From Hydrangea macrophylla (lineage: Eukaryota; Streptophyta; Magnoliopsida; Cornales; Hydrangeaceae), in NCBI GenBank assembly GCA_033977485.1, contig CM066994.1:23280681-23344680 (forward strand): 64,000 nt of DNA, in the 5' to 3' direction. The position numbers were made by a program, and so were the translations under genes. Of this stretch, positions 55,556-64,000 are shown in pieces; the first letter of the stretch is position 1; every line of letters begins with the position of its first letter. The notes under the pieces are model-generated. The model ran no database searches and had not been told where the DNA came from. It saw only the letters and a list, made by a program, of their open reading frames with translations.

Positions 55556-58500
55556 TGTAGACACCCAATTTTGACCACACTGATAGGATTTAGAGTGGAC
55601 ATCGTCTTGGAGGATTCATTGATGAAAAGTACCTTGTGGAAGGTACTGGATTCCACACAATCAAAAGATCAAACTTCGGAAAGTGACTTTAAGCTCAGAA
55701 AAGCCCTTTTCCATGCATAAAATCTCGGTTTTGTCAAAATCGTCTCTCAGAATTCAAATTCACTCAGGGTTATATGAACATGAAGTGTTCTAAATGTAGT
55801 ATTCTAGGTATCCAGAGATTTGATTTCAAAGAAAAACTCGAAATTAATGCACAATGAAAAGCAATTTTGGAAAAGATGTTGTTTGATTTCAAAAAGACGA
55901 CGAAAGTTCCGGAGGACTTCCGGACTTCAATTGAACTTCAATTCTAATATTTTTATACTAAAATTAAACTCAACAGATTTTCAACGATATGTAAACAGAC
56001 GATTTCGGACACTAACAAGCATTTTTGCGAAAATCTGGAAAAGCAGTGCGCGTAATTTTTGAAACAGGGCATTGAGGGCAACCAGGGGAGCATGAATAGT
56101 AGATGGTGGGTCCCACAAAGGGGCTGGTGGGTCCCACCTAAGCTGCCACCTCACATGTGCCCCCTTCATCGAGCTTTTTAAGTTTTAGACTCTTCTAGAG
56201 GCTTCCCACTGTGAGAAAATTGCCCAGAAACTGCGTTTAGGCACTGAAATGGCCATTTTAACCCTTTTTTGACCTCTAAAATCTCTGTTCTAACCCATAA
56301 ACTTAAGAATTAAGTTTTCAAAACTCTATATATAGATGCCTTGCATCTCATATGAGATAATCTTGGAATATCCTAGACATAGCATATATGTTAGATCACA
56401 ACTTTGAATATACTTACAATTCAAGAGATTTCTAGAGAGAGAATAGTGAATTATGAATGGAATTCCCTTAAAAATAATCTCAAGATAATAACATTAGAGA
56501 ATTGGAGAGTAAATTTGACATCAATTGCCTCCCTTAACTTCCACCATGGATGAGTGCTTGAAGAACTTGAAGAACACTTGAAGAAGAAGATCCTTCAAAT
56601 CAACTTTGAATACATAATTGAGAATCCTCCAAGAGGTAAACATCCTAATTCATCTATAATTCTTACTTTTATATAGATCTATAAGACTTGGATCTAGTTT
56701 AGTTTTATTTTCTTAGAACACTCATCTTCTTCCTCTCTTGTTCTTCACACACTCACATAGCTAGATCCAAGTCTTCCTTGATTTTGTTGATAATTCATAA
56801 GTAGAGATTGATTTTCACTTTGATTTTCAATTTTGATTTTATTCTTCTATTTAGTTTAGATCCATGCATACATGATTATATAGATGTATTTATTTTGAAT
56901 TCTATGATGATTTGGAAGTATGATCTATGAGAAGGATGATTCCGATATTCATACATTTCTCTTGATTGTTCCTATTACCTAGAAATCCTATTGAATTTCA
57001 TCTCCAATAGGATATTTGTAAGTCCCTTTGATTCATGATCTAAAGTTCTTCATAAGACTTGAGGGCTAAATTGATTGGAAATCAAGATAATCAAGTTGAT
57101 CCATGAGTTTGATCTCTCTAAATAAGCTTAAAACAACACCTAAGATGTTTTCCTCACACTTTAAAATGAATTAGTTTAAAATTCAGCAAAACAGATTGGT
57201 TTTGTCCATAAAATTTGGTCCATCAAAACCCATAGTTTAATGGATTTCAAATTTTCTGGGTAAACTTTGATGAATTAGCTTTCATTCGATCCATTTTGAG
57301 AATCATTAGGATCCATATGCTATTTTTAGAACTTATTGCGAAATCGGTTGACACATTTGAACAAAGTTCGTTTGTATTTGAATTTCAGAAAATTTACAAT
57401 AGTTATCGATGATCCGCTTTTTGGGGATGATTCCTAACTCATCTAATCTATATGCCGATGTAAAATCGTGAGCATACGATCGAGTTAAGATCGTTTTCTA
57501 AGCGTTTGAAGTTGATACAACTATTCTGGAATTTTCTAACTTTAACTACAATCATGATTATGTATACAAAATGGTCATCACCCAACAACAATAGATGAAT
57601 AAAACTTGGTTTAGAAATCATCTAGGATAAATGGATAAGAGATTAAAAGCTTAGATCAACTTGATTAACATGATTCATGAACTTCTATTATGTCTTGCAT
57701 TCCTTTGTCAAATGATACCAAATTTCTACAATAACAGAGTCAGGTTAAAACAATATTTTAGAGACCTTATGATCATCAAATGTCTATGGGAATGAAATAG
57801 CTTTCTTGTGCCACCGAATAGAGCTTCATATGATTTTTGTAGAATTAATTATGATTTTTACAAGAACAGTGGACTGTCCTGATCCACTGTTCCCAAAACT
57901 ATTATTACTTGTACTTAAAAAATGCTAATGAGGTCTTACTTTTTAGAAAAGTTCCCTAAGACATGTATCTAACTTTCTGTAAAAGGGTTTTAACCCAGCT
58001 CATGTTTAAGATCACTTTTGATAGGATTCATTAGAGGTTACTAAATCTGGAAATTTGATTGATGACATCTTCTTCTTGTTTCTCATGCATATCATTTGCT
58101 TGCTTGTATTTTTTGCAATGCTTGGGTATTCCCTGATGTCTTAGTGCAGAGAATTGAATGCCGTGGATCCGGACTTCGATTTGTGAGCTTGCCTCGCCTA
58201 CATGTGACTTAGTTCCCATGTATCATATACTATCTCTACCCCTTTCTCTTTGAATTTTTCTAGGTTTACAACTTTGTTTTCAACGACACAATTCCTTTAG
58301 GATAGTCTCCGCTTATGTGCTTGTATGTTAGAGATATCTTATCTAGGATTGTTGCATGATTGCATTACACGTTTCCTTTCTTTTGCTTTTTTTTTTTGCG
58401 ACTCCGCTTGAGTCAAACCAATGTAAGTCTTCTTGTTCCTTCTTGCATATTATGACATGTTTCCTTTATTTGCATCGGTCCTGGGCGGGACTAGCCACTG

Positions 58501-58957
58501 TGAGTATACGTCTCTCTTGTATTGCATATGCATCCAATTGCTACTTGATTTAATCTCTTGAAATGATTTTCATTAGATGTTCTTTTTGCCATGTATATAT
58601 TACCTAGTATGTTTGCGGAAACAACACCTATTATGAATTAAGAACAAGGATATTTGAATCAAGGCCTACCGTTTGGTAGGGCAAGGAGGGGGTGCTTTAG
58701 TCCTGCTCGGGCTCCTTTCCCTCTCGTACCAAGACCCCCGAACCTTGTTTCTAGTGATGAAGGGCGAGTAACCTTATTCAATTTTAGGTGAGTCAAATTT
58801 GGTTTCCTAATTCCCGATAAAAATTAGGTGGCGACTCTTTGTCTCTAGAACTACGTGAGGAGTTCTAGTTCCTTGAAGCGTGCTCCTTGGATCCTTCTCG
58901 AGACACTGTCAAGGAACGATAGAACTCCCCACCGCCCCCCAGCGCAAGTGGTCCACA
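55556..58957 (+). mobile_element. 3' LTR of a plus-strand Tat-type element
   Basis: Starts TGTAGACACCCAATTTTG and ends GTGGTCCACA. It contains the conserved Tat U5 block (GGTGCTTTAGTC, CTCGTACCAAGACCCCCGAAC, GGTGGCGACTC at 58828-58837). A TATA-like CTCTATATATAGATG lies at 56325-56339. Its sequence matches the left LTR (40526-43859) only in conserved blocks, so the two may not be one element's original pair. Confidence 0.75.
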
Positions 58958-59480
58958 ATTACGTCCAGAGAAGTTCAATGGACTAACTGAGCCATGGAAA
59001 GCCAAGCAATGGCTATAAGAGATGGAGTTGATATTCGAAACTTTGGAGTACAACGAGTAGGAGAAGCACCATCTTGCTACGTTCCAATCGACTTACGCCG
59101 CTGCAAATTGGTGGGAGGCGAAAAGAGCTACAATTGGAATGGACGTTGTAAGGGTGATGCCTTGGGAAACATTCAAGGGCAGATTTCTAGAGAAGTATTT
59201 TCTGGAAGATGAGAAGGACCAACAGGAGAAGAATTTCCTGAGTCTAGTTTAGGGAAGCTGGACTGTGAAGGAATATACGACTCAGTTCAAGAGATTGTCA
59301 AGGTTCGTTCTGCACATGATCGACACACCACAGAAGAAGGTGAAGAGATTTCACTAGGGACTTAGCCATCATCTCAGGCATATGATGGTCGGCCACTTGA
59401 ATCAGTCTTTTGAAGGAATTGTTTGATTCACTATGGGATTGTAAAAAGATGCTTATCCAGTTCAGTGACAACTATTGAAC
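58958..59480 (+). pseudogene. Gag scrap of another Gypsy element
   Basis: A decayed plus-strand Gag core: FNGLTEPWKAKQWL near 58975-59015, ANWWEAKRATIGMDVVRVMP near 59103-59162, then FLEKYFLEDEKDQQEKNFLS, SWTVKEYTTQFKRLSRF and GLSHHLRHMMVGHLNQSFEG to about 59420. Stops and small shifts interrupt it. The pattern resembles Gag of plant chromovirus-type Gypsy elements. It starts exactly at the LTR edge, so it is probably the host into which the Tat element inserted. Confidence 0.65.
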
Positions 59481-60342
59481 CGACCTAGTTATCGAGAAAC
59501 TTTCAACAAAGGGGTTTTCAGAATCCGCTATCAAAGAATACCCAATCTACCATTTTTGATTCACGGAATGAGTATTTGGTGATGTTTACGATATCGTAAA
59601 TTTTGGGCCACCATTGGTATATACACGTTTATAATCAATTCACATATCATTCAAATATGCTTAAACTACATTGGGGTGTGAGTTTAAGATACTCACTGTA
59701 TTTAATTTGGCACTGAATTAAGAATCCAAGAAATTCCATAAGAAAGCTCTGTGCTTGGCTATGAAGGTTCTCTTTCTCTCTCTATGAACTCTCCTCTCCA
59801 TTCACTATAATTCTCTTCTTCTCTTCTCTGTATTTTCAGATTGTAGGTGTGTGTGTGTGTATAGGGAGTACTGAATTGAGAGTTGTGAGAGTGTATGTTG
59901 TGTGTTGTGTTGAGCGTAAGTATATGTGTGTTGAGTTTACAAACTTGGTTGCCAAGTTTATTTTGTGTCTCTTACATAGTGCACAAACACACATACTTAG
60001 CACACATAAATCACACGCATTTGCACTCATTATTCCTAAGCTAGTTTGGTTAGTTCAGTTGATTCAACTGATTAGTTAAGTTAGTTATTTGTTTTAGTTA
60101 GCTTAGCAAGCTTTAGGTAAATATCACAAAACATAATCATTAGGGAGAATAAATACTAATGATGTAAAACTGTATTTGATAATTAACTTTATCCCAAATC
60201 GTAGGGTATTTTGGGGCCAATCTTTACGTGATATCACAAATAAAAATACTAGTGGTTACAAAATTAAAGTATCGAATTTACAAATAGTAATACAAGTACT
60301 ATCTGCTATTAAAATAATAATCACCAGGTGTATAATACACAG

Positions 60343-60384
<42 letters not shown>

Positions 60385-60866
60385 AAAAATGGTATTTTAT
60401 TGAATATATGAAAATTACAAATTATAGGTTGCTACATTCCGAGAGTGGATTTTGATTCCACCCTAAGATTACCAGGAATCTACATATTTTTCCATGTTTG
60501 GTTCATGGATTTCTATCAGATTATGGGCTCCACTGGATTTAGAATTCATCCAAAGGTGAAAAATATGATGGATTCTGAGTTTTAGCTTAGAGGTGGCATG
60601 GTATTCTAAAATATTACCTAATTTAAAATTTTTATAATATCTAAACTAGTCCCTATATATGTAAAAGGTATACATCAGGTCATGAAGTAGTTTTAAACTA
60701 TTGTAGACTAAACCTGAAAAATATATTTATATCCATAGAAATTATCAAAAATATTTATATGCATACAAAATTGTTTGTTTGTTTGTTTGTTTGTTTTTGG
60801 GATATTTGTATATAAAATTGCTGACTCATGTTTATGTCTAATTGATCATATTTAACTCTTTCTTGA
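59481..60866. other. AT-rich spacer with microsatellites
   Basis: No gene is seen. It contains GT repeats near 59847-59860, a TAA/ATA repeat at about 60346-60380 and a TTTG repeat (about 6 copies) at 60774-60797. A perfect TTTACGATATCGTAAA palindrome lies at 59586-59601. Confidence 0.6.
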
Positions 60867-61122
60867 TACTACCTCCGTCCTATTTTATGTGTCCATCTTG
60901 GGAAATCCAACTATTTAAGGGGACAAAAAAAATCTACATCTATTTTCCACAATTGCCCATAATCATTGCACTTCCTTTTTTTTTTTTTATTTTGTTTTGG
61001 TGTTGATTGCAAGGAAGGGTAGTTTGGGAAACTAAGCAAAATTTGCATACTAATTTAGGAAAGTGGACAACAATTTTGGGACATCCCAAAAAGGAAAGAT
61101 GGACACATAAAATGGAACGGTA
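60867..61122. mobile_element. Stowaway-type MITE
   Basis: About 252 bp bounded by TA. The left end is CTACCTCCGTCCTATTTTAT and continues GTGTCCATCTTGGGA. The right end is the approximate inverse (TCCCAAAAAGGAAAGATGGA, then CACATAAAATGGAACGG). The CTCCGTCC-type terminus and TA target are standard for Stowaway (Tc1/mariner-derived) elements. It has no coding capacity. Confidence 0.82.
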
Positions 61123-62015
61123 ATATTTTTTATAAACTTTTAGTTTTAAGCTATTATTTTCTTAATCACCCTGCAAATTTAGTGATACGACAATTTGAAT
61201 TTTAGTACATCATTTGTTTTAGCTTCCAAGGGTAGTTTAGGGGCATATTTGGAAAAATCTAAAACAGGATTTGGTTCAGCCAAGTCTAATTTTTTTTTAA
61301 TCTAATTATGTGAGAACCTAGCATGGTGAGTGTCTATTTCTTAGACAAGAGTTCGTGCCTAGTCTAATAAATTTCTTAAAATAGGTTCTCTGTCAAACTA
61401 ACTTACACATAATTCTCAAAAGAACCAGATAAAAAGTGGACTTGGACTGGACATGATCCTATTTTAGATATTTCCAAACATTCCCTAGGCATTTAGAAAT
61501 ATCCCTATTTTATTTTTCTTGTCCCAATCAAACATTGGATTCTAAATCCAACTAGAATCTGCTAGTGAACTAAACATTCTGTAGAGACTCAAATTTTTGG
61601 TGAACTAATTGTTGATATAATGATTCCTAGTAATAGCTAGGTTGTAAGTTAATTGACTGGACCGATCGATCTTAAAAAATTACATGAAATGTAAAAATCG
61701 AATCGAATCGAAATTTTACACTAAACGGAATCGATCCGAACCGAAACCGATTGGTTTCACTGAAAATTGGACCGAACCATTTTCACCCCTACCTGATAAT
61801 AACAATCTAGCTAAATTAATTTATGAACCAAATTAAAATGGTGTAATTAGCTTATCACTAAAATACAGTACATAATTTGACTAATCCTAATTAACCCTTC
61901 TTTTAAGTCATAACAATACCGCCACGGCAACCACAAGTCCACCCGGTGATGTGCATGGAATAGTTAAAATAGTTAATATATATTTTTATTAAAAAACTTG
62001 AAGTATTTTAAAAGA
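61123..62015. other. AT-rich spacer
   Basis: No gene is seen. 61695-61790 is low-complexity sequence built from ATCGAATCGAA and CCGAACCGAAACCGA words, of a kind seen in many plant MITE and intergenic repeats. Confidence 0.5.
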
Positions 62016-62019
62016 ATAA

Positions 62020-62192
62020 TGATACACCCACAATCTATTGTACAACTTATTTCATAATTGCACATCCTGATCATTAATTTTGATAGATCCAATGAGGGTC
62101 TCACATAAGTCTTGCATTGGATCCATCGAAACCAATGACCAAAATATACAACTGTGAAATAGGCTATCGAATAAGTTGTACGTGTAGTATTT
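62020..62192. mobile_element. Fold-back MITE, about 170 bp
   Basis: The two halves are imperfect reverse complements over almost their whole length. Left: GTACAACTTATTTCATAATTG ... GATAGATCCAATG. Right: CATTGGATCCATC ... ATAGGCTATCGAATAAGTTGTAC. The unpaired centre is about 25 bp. No superfamily is assigned because the termini are not distinctive. Confidence 0.65.
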
Positions 62193-62685
62193 TTTATTTC
62201 AAAATAGTCCTCTTGAAAACTAGTAGTTCAGAATCTCCTACACCATTTCAATTTCAATCCAATTTTTTTGAATTTTTAAAGTCTCAGAATTTTAGCACCG
62301 CTAATTTTATACTTTCAAAATCGAAAATTTTCACTCAATTTGAGTCGAAATTGGAATTTCCATTTCAAACTTGCACCCCATAATTCGCATCCGATAGAAG
62401 TTTTTTGAAAAATTAGAATGGACCCACAATTAAATAGAGGCTTCTCTGAAATTGGTTAGCACTTGATGTGCAGTTTCCCACCATACCATACCGTTGAATG
62501 CTACAAGCTCCAACCGAATAATCCAAGAATCTAATACATATTATCTACGTACATATTATATATTATATATATATGTATGTTTAATTCTGCATGTATTCTC
62601 ATACACCATTTATGAAAGAAGAAGAAGTCCAACTGTTTGATCAAAGTCACAGAAAACCAAAGCTCACGGAGTAACTCTTAAACAC
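62193..62685. other. Spacer upstream of the putative host gene
   Basis: AT-rich with no convincing gene. The small frame at 62117-62383 overlaps the MITE and lacks features of a real protein. Confidence 0.5.
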
Positions 62686-62730
62686 TATTATAAATTGGCA
62701 GATTAGGGGGCAGATTCTATTGATCTTAGC

Positions 62731-62824
<94 letters not shown>

Positions 62825-62835
62825 ATTGAGCATTC
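62686..62835 (+). promoter_or_regulatory. TATA box and CT/CA-rich 5' leader of a putative host gene
   Basis: TATAAATTGG begins at 62689. About 45 bp on, a long CT repeat (62733-62801) and a CA repeat (62802-62825) run up to the ATG at 62836. CT-rich leaders after a TATA box are common in plant genes. Confidence 0.45.
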
Positions 62836-62986
62836 ATGCGCCGATTCGTAGGTAGAACTCAATTTGCCCTTACCAATGCGAGTAAGGAGGTTTCTTTAGC
62901 AAAATCAAGTCGTTCAGGTGCTTCACACTTTGTTCCAATCAAGCCTTGTGTTCATGCCGCCTCCTCTTCGGTTGGGTTTTCAAAAG
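62836..62986 (+). CDS. Putative first exon of a host gene, possible organelle-targeted protein
   Basis: The frame starts MRRFVGRTQFALTNASKEVS, has no acidic residue except one Glu, and is rich in Arg, Lys and Ser for about 50 residues. This composition suits a mitochondrial or plastid transit peptide. A good splice donor (TCAAAAG|GTACATAT) follows near 62986, after which the sequence turns into TACATA repeats. The rest of the gene is not identified in the window. I do not recognise the product. Confidence 0.4.
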
Positions 62987-63600
62987 GTACATATACAACA
63001 CACATATATACATATATACATACACACTTATACACATACAACTACACATACACATACACATACAAATATGCATCAGTACTCATATTGATTATTTGATTGA
63101 GACTCCAGGTTGAAGCCACTTGCCTTGAATTGAACCTACTGAAATTCAGGATGAGAAATTATTGAGTAATAGTATGCTTCCAAAAAGTTTTGTCAAATAT
63201 TTTCTCAACACATGTGGGAGTGGGATAGCCTAGCTATATTAATTGTGGGACCAATGAAAATCAAGTAGACCCAGTGCCACATTCGTTGAGAACCATGTTT
63301 GGGATGCTAACATTACTTAAATTTATATATAGACAGAGAGATATATGCTTCAAAAATTGTTTTTTTTCCTAATTTGAGCCTACTAAAATAAGGAGTAAAT
63401 AAGAGTGGTGTCAAATTTGTATTTTGATGAGGTTCACAGTATCGATTCACGTGTACAACCAAATTGATGAAAAATGAATTGTTTGGTTAAACTTGCACAC
63501 ATGAGAAAGATGAATTAGACACAAGTATTGAGCCTAGCTATAGCTAATGCAACATTTCAAAATATGAGACGTCGAAGATAGTTGTAAAAGGTCTACTTTA
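62987..63600. other. Possible intron and spacer
   Basis: TACACATA repeats (about 62990-63070), then AT-rich sequence without recognisable coding potential. No second exon could be supported. Confidence 0.4.
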
Positions 63601-64000
63601 TGTTGTGGTTATATCACATGTGGGATAATCCCATTAATTTAGAGATTGTGATTTGGCTAGATTCCTATTTTGATTTAGTTTCCTTTGTGATAGAGTTCTA
63701 TTACTTGTCCAATATATAAGTAATAGGTTATAAACTCTATATAATGGGATGTTGTATAGGAATTTAGAAAGCCCTTGGTGTACCAAGTTTGGGCTCTCCT
63801 CTCATGGAGGTGCATGGTCTAGGATTGAGAGAGTATCGGGTTCTTTAGGTTATTGAGAGTGGGTATACAAAGGGTATAAGGGTTGGATTATGAGATTTAA
63901 TCCAAAGTATCTTGTACCGATGGTTTATTATCAATAGTAAAAGAATTGGTCTCTCACGTGTGGATATTGGCGGTCATGACGAACCGCGTAGAAATCTGTG
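63601..64000 (+). mobile_element. Start of a Copia-like LTR, running off the window
   Basis: Begins TGTTGTGGTTATATCACATG and has a short U3 with CTCTATATAATGGG (63738-63751). It continues into a stretch resembling the end of short plant Copia or TRIM LTRs (CACGTGTGGATATTGGCGG, then GAACCGCGTAGAAATC). Its right end lies outside the window. Confidence 0.55.

Noticed and set aside
40526..58957. Calling 40526-43859 and 55556-58957 a simple LTR pair of one element
   Set aside because: Lengths and end motifs fit, but similarity is confined to conserved Tat blocks and no target duplication was found. It is kept as a possibility only.
62117..62383. 88-codon frame overlapping the fold-back MITE
   Set aside because: Starts inside the MITE, low-complexity Phe/Ser/Lys composition, no supporting signal.

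Overview
The window looks like nuclear DNA of a flowering plant with a repeat-rich genome. It is AT-rich, has CT, CA, GAA and TAA microsatellites, and is filled almost entirely with LTR retrotransposons inserted into one another. No bacterial, organellar or viral genome is seen. The only candidate host exon is at the far right (62836-62986). All comparisons were made by eye; no alignment or database search was run.

Layout. 1-3704: rotted Ty1/copia 3' half and its probable 3' LTR. 3705-5490: a 139-bp tandem repeat and scraps of coding sequence, including a probable WD40-gene exon. From 5494: a probable old Gypsy-type LTR, broken by a Copia element at 6777-39966 (LTRs 6777-8505 and 38222-39966, Met-type primer site). 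That Copia is itself broken by a 24.3-kb minus-strand Ty3/gypsy element of the Tat/Ogre type at 13679-38026 (LTRs 13679-17095 and 34640-38026, target duplication GTAGT). To the right lies a second, plus-strand Tat-type structure: LTR about 40526-43859, primer site at 43863, 3' LTR 55556-58957. It is interrupted by a young Athila-type element at 44549-53093 (target duplication ATCTC) and an inverted partial Athila LTR at about 54062-55240. 58958-59480 is a gag scrap of another Gypsy element. 59480-64000 is mostly non-repetitive DNA with two MITE-like elements, a probable host first exon and the start of another Copia-like LTR.

The most interesting object is the 24-kb element. Besides decayed gag-protease-RT-RNase H-archaeal-type RNase H-integrase on the minus strand, it carries two genes on the opposite strand. 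One is an apparently intact six-coding-exon plant-mobile-domain-like gene (573 codons, all introns phase 0). The other is a single-exon 360-codon gene with three in-frame stops. The LTR U3 on the minus strand and both antisense genes on the plus strand have the same cluster of GGCACTCAGTGAGTGCC-type palindromes at their promoters, just upstream of TATA-like boxes. At least two unrelated elements in the window have different palindromic words (AAACCGGTTT; CAATCGATTG) in the same position relative to their own TATA boxes. The element also has a 50-nt sequence matching the 3' half of a tRNA-Arg at its primer site, and three tandem arrays built around GAGTC/GACTC dyads.
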